From NCBI RefSeq assembly GCF_040024445.1, contig NZ_CP157276.1, positions 868,001-932,000 on the forward strand: DNA of 64,000 nucleotides, in the 5' to 3' direction. Made by a program: the position numbers and the translations under genes. Every line of letters begins with the position of its first letter. Positions within the stretch are counted from its first letter, which is position 1. The stretch comes from Prescottella soli (GTDB lineage: Bacteria; Actinomycetota; Actinomycetes; Mycobacteriales; Mycobacteriaceae). Under the pieces are notes generated by a model, which saw only the letters and a program-made list of their open reading frames with translations, made no database searches and had not been told where the DNA came from. Positions 1 to 8,337 of this stretch are shown piece by piece.

Positions 1-547
1 CGAGCTGACCGTCGTACGCGAGCAGTCCGCCGCGCAGTCCCTCCCGGCGAACCGCGGGCGCGAGCTGGGCGGCCTTCTCGGCCCCGACGCGCCGCGACCG
101 CGGCAGCACCGACGACGGCGTCCGGGCCGTGAGGCGCAGCGCGTCACCCGCCAGGAAACCGGTCCGGACCAGCGTCTTCTCGAACATTCCGACCGACGGG
201 AGCAGCGGCACCAGCTGCGGCAGGGCGCGCACCAGGTGCGGGGCCGTCCGGGTCATGAGGATGCCGCGCTCGACGGCGCTCTCCCTCGCGATCCCGACAT
301 TGCCCGACGCCAGGTAGCGCAGCCCGCCGTGAGCGAGCTTGGAGCTCCAGCGACTGGTCCCGAACGCGAGGTCGTGCTTGTCGACGAGAACCGTCCGCAG
401 GCCGCGCGACGCCGCGTCGAGGGCCGTCCCGACACCGGTGACGCCGCCACCGATCACGAGCACGTCGATGGCGCGGTCGTCGCCGAGGGCCGAGAGATCC
501 TGACGGCGGCGGTCCGCGTTGAGCGCCGACTGCGGATTGTCCTGCAC
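1..547 (-). CDS. glpD: glycerol-3-phosphate dehydrogenase, N-terminal part
   Basis: FAD-dependent glycerol-3-phosphate dehydrogenase, which oxidises glycerol-3-phosphate to dihydroxyacetone phosphate at the membrane. About 182 codons are visible; the rest lies beyond the window. The GTG start follows GGAGG at good spacing. Residues about 24-35 give the FAD-binding Rossmann loop (VIGGGVTGVG), followed by the GlpD-type stretch GTSRWSSKLAHGGLRYL. Order and orientation with the TetR gene, flavoprotein and lipid kinase match M. tuberculosis Rv2249c-Rv2252, supporting a role in glycerophospholipid metabolism. The C-terminal part cannot be assessed. Confidence 0.9.
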   Translation of the reverse strand, partial: MQDNPQSALNADRRRQDLSALGDDRAIDVLVIGGGVTGVGTALDAASRGLRTVLVDKHDLAFGTSRWSSKLAHGGLRYLASGNVGIARESAVERGILMTRTAPHLVRALPQLVPLLPSVGMFEKTLVRTGFLAGDALRLTARTPSSVLPRSRRVGAEKAAQLAPAVRREGLRGGLLAYDGQL

Positions 548-573
548 TGTTCCTCCTGGAATTGGGTTGGTGG

Positions 574-1161
574 TCAGCGGGGCGCGAGATAGGAGTCGAC
601 GGCGATCTCCAGCTCGGCGGTGAGCTCGGTCGCCGGGAGCAGCTCCGCGACCATGGCCGCCGACTGCACGGCCGACTGGGCGATCAGCAGCACCATCGCC
701 GCGATGTGCACGGGTTCACCGGCCCGGATCGATCCGTCGCTCTGCCCGGCCGCGACCGCCCGCGCCACGGCCTCCACGATCGCCCGCTGGCTCGCGCCGA
801 GGCGGTCGACGACGTAGGTCATCAGCAGGTCGGGGTCCGATCGCAGGATCTTCACGAACAGCGGGTGCTCGCGCATCCCGGTCGCGACGTCGACCACCGC
901 CCGCACCACCTGGATTCGTGCCGGCTCGTCGCCGTCCATGTCGGGGATCGCGATGCGGATCTCGCGGGTCAGCAGGTCGGCGACCACGGCCCGGGTGTCG
1001 GGCCAGCGCCGGTAGACGGTGGGCCGGCTCACGCCCGCGCGGCGCGCGACCTCGGCGAGCGTCGTGCGCCGCAGCCCGAAGTCGAGCACGCACGAGCGCG
1101 TCGCGTCCAGGATCTGGTCGTCGACGGTCAGCGAATCGGAAAGCTCGTTACGGATAGACAT
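574..1161 (-). CDS. TetR family transcriptional regulator
   Basis: 195-residue TetR repressor. The N-terminal helix-turn-helix lies at about residues 33-54 (TLAEVARRAGVSRPTVYRRW); the C-terminal ligand-binding half is alpha-helical and its ligand is unknown. I chose ATG 1161 because homologous TetR domains begin close to it; an in-frame ATG at 1194 would overlap the divergent flavoprotein gene. The gene lies head-to-head with that flavoprotein gene across only 20 bases and just upstream of glpD on the same strand. It probably controls both, as its counterpart Rv2250c occupies the same place. That regulatory role is inferred from position. Confidence 0.85.
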   Translation of the reverse strand: MSIRNELSDSLTVDDQILDATRSCVLDFGLRRTTLAEVARRAGVSRPTVYRRWPDTRAVVADLLTREIRIAIPDMDGDEPARIQVVRAVVDVATGMREHPLFVKILRSDPDLLMTYVVDRLGASQRAIVEAVARAVAAGQSDGSIRAGEPVHIAAMVLLIAQSAVQSAAMVAELLPATELTAELEIAVDSYLAPR

Positions 1162-1181
1162 CTTGTGTAACACTGTAACGC
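1162..1181. promoter_or_regulatory. compact divergent promoter/operator, TetR and flavoprotein genes
   Basis: Only 20 bases separate the two start codons. They hold a direct repeat of TGTAAC (1166-1171 and 1174-1179 region) and, on the minus strand, TACAGT at 1177-1172, a good -10 match. On the plus strand TAACAC at 1168-1173 could be the -10. Both would give leaderless or nearly leaderless transcripts, and the repeat is the natural TetR operator. Promoter assignment is inference; no -35 was assigned. Confidence 0.45.
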
Positions 1182-2810
1182 ATGTCCCAAGCATTCGTGC
1201 CCGAGTTCCCCGCCACCGAAGCTCCCACCATGGAGTGGGACGCCTGGGGCGTCGCCGAGTCCCGCCGCCACCTGTCGCCGCAGATCAAGACCCTCCTTCA
1301 GCAGGCGCTCGGGGTGTCGGCCGAACAGTCCCCGCCGCCCACCGAAGCCGATGTGATCGTCCGCGCGACCACCCTCGGGTCCCCGCTCATCCACGCCCTC
1401 GAGGACCTCCTCGGTGCCGACAACGTGCGCACCGACACCGCGACGCGGCTGCGACACGCGGGCGGCAAGAGCACCCCGGATCTGTTGCGCCGCAAGTCCA
1501 CCGGCGAGCAGGACGCACCCGACGCGGTACTGCTGCCCGGCTCGCACGACGAGGTGCTGGCGCTGCTCCGGTTCTGCGCGGCCGAGGGCATCGCGGTGGT
1601 GCCGTTCGGTGGCGGCACCAGCGTCGTCGGCGGTGTCGACCCCGCGCGCGGCCGCTTCGGCTCCGCCGTCGCCCTCGACCTGCGCCGACTGGACGCCCTC
1701 GTCGACCTCGATCCGGTCTCCGGTGTCGCGACGCTCCAGGCCGGCGTGACGGGTCCCCAGGCCGAGCAACTCCTCGGCGAGCACGGGTTCTCACTCGGGC
1801 ACTTCCCGCAGAGCTTCCAGTTCGCGACCATCGGCGGCTTCGCCGCCACGAGGTCGTCGGGCCAGGCGTCCGCCGGCTACGGCCGCTTCGACGACATGGT
1901 GGAGTGGCTGCGCGTCGCGACCCCGTCAGGCACGCTCGACCTCGGTCGCGGCCCCGCGTCCGCCGCCGGACCGGACCTGCGTGAGCTGTTCGTCGGCTCC
2001 GAGGGCACCCTCGGCATCATCACCGAGGTGGGCCTGCGGGTGCATGCGGTCCCCGAGCACACCGCCTACCAGGCGTGGTCGTTCCCCGACTTCGAGACCG
2101 GCGCCGCCGCACTGCGAGCCGTCGTGCAGTCCGGCTCCGCCCCCACCGTGATGCGACTGTCCGACGAGGCCGAGACCGGCATCAACCTGGCCCTCTCCGG
2201 AGACGTCGGCGGGGACAGCCCGACGTCCGGGTGCCTGGCGATCACGACGTTCGAGGGCACCGACGCCCATGTCCGCGCGCGCTACGCGGAGGCCACGGCG
2301 CTGCTCGCGGCAGCGGGCGGCACCGCGCTGGGCGAGGGTCCGGCGCAGTCGTGGGAGCACGGCCGCTTCGACGCACCCTACCTGCGCGACGCGCTGCTGA
2401 ACGCCGGCGCCATCGCCGAGACGCTCGAAACCGCCACGCGCTGGTCCAATCTCGCGAACCTACGGACCGCCGTGACCACCGCGCTCACCGAATCGCTTGG
2501 CGCCCAGGGCACCCCGGCGCTCGTGATGTGCCACATCTCGCACACCTATCAGACGGGCGCGTCGCTGTATTTCACGGTCGTGTGCGCACAGGCCGCGGAT
2601 CCGCTGTCGCAGTGGGCGGCCGCCAAGCGCGCCGCGGGTGACGCGATCGTCGCCGCCGGCGGCACCATCACCCACCACCACGCCGTCGGCCGCGACCACC
2701 GCCCGTGGATGGAGAACGAGGTGGGCACGCTCGGGGCGCAGGTCCTGCGGGCGGTCAAGGACGCAATCGACCCCGCCGGAATCCTCAACCCTGGCAAGCT
2801 GATCCCATGA
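1182..2810 (+). CDS. FAD-binding oxidase, alkyl-DHAP-synthase-like flavoprotein
   Basis: 542-residue flavoprotein of the FAD-binding type 4 / vanillyl-alcohol-oxidase family. The FAD site is visible at about residues 140-152 (PFGGGTSVVGG) and 215-230 (TIGGFAATRSSGQ). The C-terminal histidine cluster HHHAVGRDHRPWM near residue 495 is typical of alkyldihydroxyacetone-phosphate-synthase-like members. It resembles mycobacterial Rv2251, whose substrate is not settled; a hydroxy-acid or glycerolipid-related substrate is plausible given glpD and the lipid kinase beside it. Its stop codon overlaps the ATG of the kinase gene (ATGA), so the two are probably translationally coupled. Confidence 0.85.
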   Translation: MSQAFVPEFPATEAPTMEWDAWGVAESRRHLSPQIKTLLQQALGVSAEQSPPPTEADVIVRATTLGSPLIHALEDLLGADNVRTDTATRLRHAGGKSTPDLLRRKSTGEQDAPDAVLLPGSHDEVLALLRFCAAEGIAVVPFGGGTSVVGGVDPARGRFGSAVALDLRRLDALVDLDPVSGVATLQAGVTGPQAEQLLGEHGFSLGHFPQSFQFATIGGFAATRSSGQASAGYGRFDDMVEWLRVATPSGTLDLGRGPASAAGPDLRELFVGSEGTLGIITEVGLRVHAVPEHTAYQAWSFPDFETGAAALRAVVQSGSAPTVMRLSDEAETGINLALSGDVGGDSPTSGCLAITTFEGTDAHVRARYAEATALLAAAGGTALGEGPAQSWEHGRFDAPYLRDALLNAGAIAETLETATRWSNLANLRTAVTTALTESLGAQGTPALVMCHISHTYQTGASLYFTVVCAQAADPLSQWAAAKRAAGDAIVAAGGTITHHHAVGRDHRPWMENEVGTLGAQVLRAVKDAIDPAGILNPGKLIP

Positions 2811-3697
2811 CGAGGTCAGTCACAGTTCTGACGAACCCCACGGCCGGCAGCGGCCACGCCCCCTGGGTTGCCGCTGCCGCCGTGACGCGGTTGCGGGAAC
2901 GCGGCGTCACCGTCACCGAGATCGAGGGCCGTACCGCCGACGAGGCCCTGGAGCTCGCGCGCAAGGCCGTCGCGGACGGCACCGACGCGCTCGTCGCGGT
3001 GGGCGGTGACGGGCTCGTCAGCATCGCGTGGCAGGCGTTGGCGCAGACCGGGACTCCGCTCGGCATCATTCCCGGCGGCACCGGCAACGACCACGCTCGA
3101 CTGTTCCACATCCCGGTCGACAACGCGGTCACTGCCGCCGACATCATCGCCGACGGCGAGGTCGCCACGATCGACCTGGCGAAGGTCGGGGACCGGTGGT
3201 TCGGGACCGTGCTGTCGAGCGGGTTCGACGCGCTCGTCACCGATCGCGCGAACCGGATGCGCTGGCCCAAGGGCCCGATGCGCTACAACTTCGCGATGTT
3301 GGTCGAGCTGGCGCAGCTCAAGCCGATCCCCTACCGGATCGTCCTCGACGACCGCACCGTCGAGCTCGACGCGACGATGGTGTCGGTGGGCAACGGCACC
3401 TCCTACGGGGGCGGCATGCTCATCACGCCGAACGCGGTGCTCGACGACGGGCTGCTCGACGTCACGGTCGTGAAGTCGGGGGGCCGGCTCAAGCTGGTCC
3501 GCCTTTTCCCCACCGTCTACAAGGGCACCCACGTGGAGCTCGACGAGGTCGAGACGTACCGCACCCGCAAGCTGCGACTGGAGACCGGCACCCCGGTGAC
3601 GTCGTACGCCGACGGCGAGTTCGTCGGGCAGCTGCCGATCGACATCGAGGCGGTGCCGGGGGCGGGCCGCGTCATCGTCGGTGCGCCGCTGCGGTAG
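2807..3697 (+). CDS. diacylglycerol/lipid kinase family protein
   Basis: 296-residue DAGK-catalytic-domain protein that phosphorylates a lipid such as diacylglycerol. The nucleotide-binding motif GGDG is at residues 66-69 and GGTGND at 90-95, both signatures of the DgkB/YegS fold. The start overlaps the preceding stop by four bases. Earlier in-frame starts lie within the flavoprotein gene and are rejected. The M. tuberculosis counterpart in this position, Rv2252, is a diacylglycerol kinase linked to phosphatidylinositol mannoside synthesis. The same function here is likely but is transferred by homology. Confidence 0.9.
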   Translation: MTRSVTVLTNPTAGSGHAPWVAAAAVTRLRERGVTVTEIEGRTADEALELARKAVADGTDALVAVGGDGLVSIAWQALAQTGTPLGIIPGGTGNDHARLFHIPVDNAVTAADIIADGEVATIDLAKVGDRWFGTVLSSGFDALVTDRANRMRWPKGPMRYNFAMLVELAQLKPIPYRIVLDDRTVELDATMVSVGNGTSYGGGMLITPNAVLDDGLLDVTVVKSGGRLKLVRLFPTVYKGTHVELDEVETYRTRKLRLETGTPVTSYADGEFVGQLPIDIEAVPGAGRVIVGAPLR

Positions 3698-3711
3698 CGA
3701 CCGGGTCGCGG

Positions 3712-4425
3712 TCAGCCGCCGTAGACGTACAGCTCGAAGCCGACCGCGCGCTCGGCGTCGAATCCAGGCTTGGGCCCGGTGGACATCTCGATCTGCCGGG
3801 CCGCCTGGTCCAGGACGGGCTCGTCGCTGAGCGCCTCGAGATAGGCGCGGTGCTCGCACAGCGACTCCACCGCGCGCTCGACCGTCGCGGTGACGTCGAC
3901 GGCGTGGGTGATCCCGAGCATCGCGTTGACCGCGGCCCACCGCACACCCGCCCACGGCGGCTCGGTGAGCTCGGGGAAGATCCACTCGTTCGCGGCGTCG
4001 GCGACGGCATCGAGGGCCGCGAGCCCGACGGCTCGGTGATCGGCGCTGTTGAGGAAGCCGGGCACCCACGTCTCACGGTGGTTCGCCGTGACGACCATCT
4101 CGGGCCGATGCTGACGGATCACCCGCGCGAGGTCCATGCGCAGCTGCGGGCCGTACTCGATCCGGCCGTCGGGGTAGCCGAGGAACTCGACCGTGGTCAC
4201 TCCCACGACCGCGGCCGACCGCCGCTCCTCGTCCTCGCGCAGCGCGCCGCACTGCCGGGGATGCAGCCCCGCGATCCCCGCCTCACCGCTCGTGACCAGG
4301 ACGTACCGGATGTCCTTGCCCTGGTCGGTCCACCGCGCCACCGCGGCGGCGGCACCGTACTCGATGTCGTCGGGGTGGGCGACGATCACCAACCCGCGCT
4401 GCCAGTCCTCGGGAATCGGCTCCAT
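3712..4425 (-). CDS. PIG-L/LmbE family N-acetyl sugar deacetylase
   Basis: 237-residue zinc-dependent deacetylase of the LmbE/MshB family, which removes an acetyl group from N-acetylglucosaminyl substrates. The metal site AHPDD is at residues 16-20 and the second ligand motif SADH is near residue 126. The start at 4425 lies four bases after the stop of the MFS gene, suggesting one operon; an in-frame ATG at 4458 would overlap that gene. It could act on a mycothiol-type or lincosamide-like substrate, but the sequence does not say which. Pairing with an exporter hints at handling of a small exported or imported sugar conjugate. Confidence 0.82.
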   Translation of the reverse strand: MEPIPEDWQRGLVIVAHPDDIEYGAAAAVARWTDQGKDIRYVLVTSGEAGIAGLHPRQCGALREDEERRSAAVVGVTTVEFLGYPDGRIEYGPQLRMDLARVIRQHRPEMVVTANHRETWVPGFLNSADHRAVGLAALDAVADAANEWIFPELTEPPWAGVRWAAVNAMLGITHAVDVTATVERAVESLCEHRAYLEALSDEPVLDQAARQIEMSTGPKPGFDAERAVGFELYVYGG

Positions 4426-4429
4426 GCGC

Positions 4430-5650
4430 TCAGCATGCCCCCGCTGCCGCGGCCGCACGCGCGGAAACGCGGATATCGAGCCACCACACGACCAGCACCC
4501 CGAGCGAGAGGGCCGCGCCCGCCCAGCAGACGCCGGCCCAGCCGTGCGTGGCCCACACGAGCGAGCCGAGCGCCGATCCGGCGGCGCCGCCGACGAAGTA
4601 TCCGGTCATGTAGACGGCGGTGACCCGCGACCGCGCCTGCGGGGCGAGCGCGTAGATGACGCCCTGGTTGCTCACGTGCACACACTTGAGCGCGACGTCG
4701 GAGACCAGGACCGCCAGGACGAACGCGATCAGGCTGCTCGCGCCGAGCCCGAACAGCACCCAGGACGCCAGCAACACGAGCGCCCCGACGCCCGCGGTGG
4801 CGCGGGCCAGACCCCGGTCGGCGAGGCGTCCGGCGACATTCGCCATGACGGCGCCGGCGACACCCGCCAGTCCGACCAGACCGATCGCGACGTCGTCGAG
4901 GTCGAACGGTTCGGCCGCGAGCACGAAGGCCATGGCCGCGAACACGGTGCTGGCGGCGGCGAAGCTGAGGGCGCTCATCGCCGTGGCGGTGCGCAGGCGC
5001 GGCTGTTCGCGCAGCAGCGTCCCCATCGAGGCGAGGATCGCGCCGTAGCCGAGGCCGTGCCGATCGCGTGAACTCGGGAGGGCCCGCCACAGGACGACGG
5101 CAACCAGGAGCATCGCGATCGCGTTGAGGCGGTACACGGTCTGCCACCCGCCGAACGGGGTGAGCAGGCCGGCGACGCTGCGCGCCAGCAGGATCCCGAC
5201 CATGAGACCGCTCATCACCGTCCCGACGGCCGTCGCCGCCCGACCGGGCTCGGCGAGCGCGGCCGCGAACGGGACCAGCACCTGCGCGGCCACCGAGAAC
5301 AGACCGGCCATCGCGGTGCCGACCATGAGCCAGCCGATCGACGGTGCGACGCCGCACACGCCCTGCCCGACCGCCGCGAGCACCATCAACCCGACGCTGA
5401 GCACTCGCCGGTCGACGAGGTCACCGAGCGGGACGAGGAACAGCAGGCCGAGGCCGTAGAACACCTGCGACACCGTGACGGTCATCGCGGCCGTCGACTG
5501 GTCCACGCCCAGTGCGGTGGCGATCGAGTCCAGCAGGGGCTGGTTGAAGTAGTTGCCGCCTACGCACAGGCCGGTGGCGACGGCCATGACGAGCAGCAGC
5601 CCGGGCGACAGGGCCGGGCGAGTGGGGATTCGGGTTTCGGTGACGCTCAC
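4430..5650 (-). CDS. MFS transporter
   Basis: 406-residue major facilitator protein with about twelve hydrophobic segments. The opening (GGNYFNQPLLDSIATALGV) resembles YgaY/arabinose-efflux-type members (NYFNQPLL signature), and a loop 2-3 motif follows (PLGDLVDRR). It probably exports a small solute by proton antiport; the substrate is unknown. It faces a LysR gene across 90 bases, the usual layout for a LysR-controlled efflux pump, and is followed by the PIG-L gene four bases downstream. Confidence 0.85.
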   Translation of the reverse strand: MSVTETRIPTRPALSPGLLLVMAVATGLCVGGNYFNQPLLDSIATALGVDQSTAAMTVTVSQVFYGLGLLFLVPLGDLVDRRVLSVGLMVLAAVGQGVCGVAPSIGWLMVGTAMAGLFSVAAQVLVPFAAALAEPGRAATAVGTVMSGLMVGILLARSVAGLLTPFGGWQTVYRLNAIAMLLVAVVLWRALPSSRDRHGLGYGAILASMGTLLREQPRLRTATAMSALSFAAASTVFAAMAFVLAAEPFDLDDVAIGLVGLAGVAGAVMANVAGRLADRGLARATAGVGALVLLASWVLFGLGASSLIAFVLAVLVSDVALKCVHVSNQGVIYALAPQARSRVTAVYMTGYFVGGAAGSALGSLVWATHGWAGVCWAGAALSLGVLVVWWLDIRVSARAAAAAGAC

Positions 5651-5688
5651 CCCGAGAATTCTTTACCCCGACGAATCATCTGTCTAAC

Positions 5689-5701
5689 ATCTGAATCAGA
5701 T
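5689..5701. promoter_or_regulatory. palindrome in MFS/LysR intergenic region, probable LysR box
   Basis: ATCTGAATCAGAT is a perfect 6+1+6 palindrome in the 90-base gap between the divergent MFS and LysR genes. Similar ATCTG half-sites lie just upstream (5678-5682). LysR proteins commonly bind such dyads near divergent promoters, so this is the best operator candidate. Binding is inferred. Confidence 0.5.
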
Positions 5702-5740
5702 CGAACCGATCGTGATCGACGATGAACGGCTGGGTACCCG

Positions 5741-6622
5741 ATGGAACTGCGTCAACTGCGCTACGCGCTCGCCGTGGCCAAGGAGCGGCACTTCACCCGC
5801 GCGGCCGCCCGACTGCACGTCGCCCAGTCGGCGCTCAGCCACCAGGTGCGGCAGCTCGAACACGAGCTCGGCACTCCCCTGTTCACCCGCACCAACCGTC
5901 GCGTCGAACTCACCGGCGCCGGCGAGTCGTTCGTCCTCCGTGCCCGGGAGGTCCTCGCCGCCACCGACCGGCTGCGCGGAGAGGTGTCGGCGACCGGGCG
6001 CCCCGTCACCGGCACCCTCCGGATCGGCACGATCACGACCCTCACCCAGATCGACCTCGCCGCACTGATCCGGGTGTTCCTCGACTCTCACCCCGGTGTG
6101 GAAGTGCACGTCACGTCGTCGATGAGTGAGGCGATCGTCGAGCAGGTCGAGAACGGGGATCTCGACCTCGGATTCATCGGCCTGTGGCACACCCGCCCGC
6201 GGGCCGACCTGACGGCCCGCGTGCTGGGCACCGAGCAACTCGTCGCTGTCGTCGGACGCGACCACCCGTGGGCCGGCCGCGCCGCGGTGACACTGCGCGA
6301 CCTCGCGGAGGTGCCCACCGTCGACTTCCCCGAGGGAACCGGTGCCCGACGTCAGAGTGACGACGCCTTCGCGATGGCCGGCCTCCCCCGAACGGTCGTC
6401 GCCCAGGCCGGGTCGGCCACACTCGTCGCCGCGCTCGCCGCCGCGGGCGTCGGCGTCGGCTTCCTACCGGAATCCGACGCCGTCACCCGGCCCGAACTGC
6501 ACTTGCTCCGCATCGCGGACGCACCCATCCGCACGGTGCACATGATCAGCAAGCCGACCCTGGTGACGCCGCCAGGGCGGGCATTCACCGACCTCGTCGA
6601 CCGGCACCTGAGCGACAGCTAG
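5741..6622 (+). CDS. LysR family transcriptional regulator
   Basis: 293-residue LysR-type regulator. The winged helix-turn-helix is at residues about 15-38 (RAAARLHVAQSALSHQVRQLE), followed by the periplasmic-binding-like co-inducer domain from about residue 90. It is transcribed away from the MFS gene, with a perfect 13-base palindrome between them, so it very likely controls the transporter and deacetylase pair. The inducer cannot be told from the sequence. Its TAG stop abuts the stop of the convergent small membrane gene. Confidence 0.9.
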   Translation: MELRQLRYALAVAKERHFTRAAARLHVAQSALSHQVRQLEHELGTPLFTRTNRRVELTGAGESFVLRAREVLAATDRLRGEVSATGRPVTGTLRIGTITTLTQIDLAALIRVFLDSHPGVEVHVTSSMSEAIVEQVENGDLDLGFIGLWHTRPRADLTARVLGTEQLVAVVGRDHPWAGRAAVTLRDLAEVPTVDFPEGTGARRQSDDAFAMAGLPRTVVAQAGSATLVAALAAAGVGVGFLPESDAVTRPELHLLRIADAPIRTVHMISKPTLVTPPGRAFTDLVDRHLSDS

Positions 6623-6799
6623 CTACAGCCGGGGCTTGTCAGCGGTGTCGGAGCTGCCCGACATGGCCTTGAACAGCATGTAGATACCGAAGACGATCGC
6701 GCTCACCGCCAGGATCCAGAACAGCCCCTTCACCACGGCCCCGATCAGCGCGAACGCGATCCAGATCAGCGCCACGATGCCGACAATCTTCCAGAACAC
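6623..6799 (-). CDS. 58-residue small membrane protein
   Basis: A short gene starting with GTG, preceded by AGGAGG at about six bases. The product begins VFWKIVGIVALIWIAFALIG, continues with a second hydrophobic stretch (GLFWILAVSAIVFGIYMLF) and ends in a short polar tail (SGSSDTADKPRL). Two closely spaced transmembrane helices are predicted by eye. I do not recognise a function. The strong ribosome binding site, the two clean hydrophobic helices and the exact abutment of its stop on the LysR stop support a real gene rather than chance. Confidence 0.7.
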   Translation of the reverse strand: MFWKIVGIVALIWIAFALIGAVVKGLFWILAVSAIVFGIYMLFKAMSGSSDTADKPRL

Positions 6800-6931
6800 G
6801 ATGTGCCTCCTGCTTGGTCCTCACCGTCGATCCTACGACCGCGGCAACTCGATCGTGGCATGCGGAGACTCGGAAATCACCAGCTCAGCGGCAAGATCAG
6901 GGAAAGATGGGGGTTCACCCTGACGCCCCCG

Positions 6932-6968
6932 AACCGGCCTGGCATGCGTCTTCGCGGGCCGGTTGACA
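6932..6968 (+). promoter_or_regulatory. inverted repeat and possible -35 upstream of bioY
   Basis: AACCGGCC (6932-6939) and GGCCGGTT (6957-6964) are perfect 8-base inverted repeats. The right arm runs into TTGACA (6963-6968), a consensus -35 element. No convincing -10 follows at 17 bases. The arrangement suggests an operator overlapping the bioYMN promoter; a biotin-responsive repressor is possible but unproven. The rest of 6800-7030 shows nothing I can name. Confidence 0.35.
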
Positions 6969-7030
6969 TAAGCTCGGCAGGTTGGACCGATCCGTCCCGT
7001 TCGCGAATACACGAGGAGCAGTCGATAGTC

Positions 7031-7642
7031 GTGCAGCTGACATCCCCCACGGGCACTCCCCGCAACACCGCTCGTGATCTTGCACAGATCGCCGTCTTCG
7101 CAGCCCTCATCGTCGCATTGGGGCTTCCCGGCACGATCAACATCGGCGGCTCCGCCGTCCCGATCACGCTCCAGACCCTCGGCGTCATGCTCGCCGGCGC
7201 CCTCCTCGGGCCGCGCAAGGGCACCCTCGCGGTGCTGACGGTCATCGTCCTCGGCCTGGCCCTGCCGGTCCTGGCCGGCGGACGCACCTCGCTGGTGTCC
7301 CTCTCCAGCCCGACCGCCGGATTCCTCATCGGCTGGTTGCCGACCGCCGCGATCATCGGCTGGCTCAGCTACCGAATGCTGCCCAAGTACAACGTGTTCG
7401 CGGGTGTCGCGATCAACCTGCTCGGCGGCGTCGTGGTGCTGTACGCGTTCGGCATCGTCGGCATGCTGCTCAAGACCGACATGACGGTGTCCGCCGCGTT
7501 CGCGGCCAACCTCACCTTCCTGCCCGGCGACGTCATCAAGGCAGTCGTCGCCGCCGGCGTCGCGGCCCAGGTGCACCGCGCGTACCCGGCCCTCGCGGCC
7601 TCCCGCGTTCCGACCGTCCCGGTCCGGGCCGACGCCGCGTAG
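7031..7642 (+). CDS. bioY: biotin ECF transporter substrate-binding protein BioY
   Basis: 203-residue integral membrane S component that binds biotin for ECF-type import. After a short polar N-terminus (residues 1-15), hydrophobic segments begin, with the BioY-typical stretch INIGGSAVPITLQTLGVMLA and GPRKGTLA. The GTG start at 7031 is chosen because the family begins just before the first helix; GAGGAG lies upstream at a rather long 12 bases. It is followed by its ATPase (14 bases) and transmembrane T component, so the complete importer is encoded in three consecutive genes. Confidence 0.9.
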   Translation: MQLTSPTGTPRNTARDLAQIAVFAALIVALGLPGTINIGGSAVPITLQTLGVMLAGALLGPRKGTLAVLTVIVLGLALPVLAGGRTSLVSLSSPTAGFLIGWLPTAAIIGWLSYRMLPKYNVFAGVAINLLGGVVVLYAFGIVGMLLKTDMTVSAAFAANLTFLPGDVIKAVVAAGVAAQVHRAYPALAASRVPTVPVRADAA

Positions 7643-7656
7643 TCACACCCCGCACG

Positions 7657-8337
7657 ATGAGCGAGATCCGGTTCGAGGCCGTCCACCATTCGTACGGTGA
7701 GCGCACGGTGCTGGACGGCATCGATCTCACGCTCACCGAGGCCCGCGTCGGGATCATCGGCGCCAACGGCAGTGGCAAGTCGACCCTGGCGCGGATGATC
7801 AACGGTCTCGTCGCCCCGTCGTCCGGGACCGTGACCGTGGACGGGGTCGACACCGCCCGCAAGGGCCGACAGGTGCGGCGGAAGGTCGGGTTCGTCTTCA
7901 CCGACCCGGATCACCAGATCGTCATGCCGACGGTGTCGGAGGACATCGCCTTCTCGCTGCGCCGCAGTTCGCTGAGCAAGAACGAACGCGCCGACCGGGT
8001 CGCGCAGGTGCTCTCCGACTTCGGGTTGGGCGGGCACGCGGACCACCCCACGCACCTGCTCTCGGGCGGCCAGAAGCAGCTGCTGGCGCTCGCCGCGGTC
8101 ATGGTCACCGAGCCCGACGTCATCGTCGCCGACGAGCCCACCACGCTCCTGGATCTGCGCAACGCGCGGTTGATGCGCTCGACGCTGGCGGGCCTGCGTC
8201 AGCAACTCGTCGTCGTGACGCACCACCTGGATCTGCTCGACGACTTCGACCGCGTGATCGTGATCGACGGCGGTCGGGTCGCCGCCGACGGCGCCCCCGC
8301 GGACGCGATAGCGCACTATCGCGAGCTGATCGGATGA
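7657..8337 (+). CDS. bioM: energy-coupling factor ATPase of the biotin transporter
   Basis: 226-residue ABC ATPase that powers biotin uptake. Walker A GANGSGKST is at residues 35-43, the signature LSGGQKQ near 134-140, and Walker B VIVADEP near 156-162 with the catalytic glutamate present; the switch histidine follows in VVTHHLD. It lies between bioY and the T-component gene, and its last codons overlap the next start (ATGA). The specificity call rests on the bioY neighbour. Confidence 0.9.
   Translation: MSEIRFEAVHHSYGERTVLDGIDLTLTEARVGIIGANGSGKSTLARMINGLVAPSSGTVTVDGVDTARKGRQVRRKVGFVFTDPDHQIVMPTVSEDIAFSLRRSSLSKNERADRVAQVLSDFGLGGHADHPTHLLSGGQKQLLALAAVMVTEPDVIVADEPTTLLDLRNARLMRSTLAGLRQQLVVVTHHLDLLDDFDRVIVIDGGRVAADGAPADAIAHYRELIG

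Noticed and set aside
6800-7030. A biotin or other riboswitch before bioY
   Set aside because: Only a simple inverted repeat and a -35-like hexamer are visible; no known riboswitch core motif is present.
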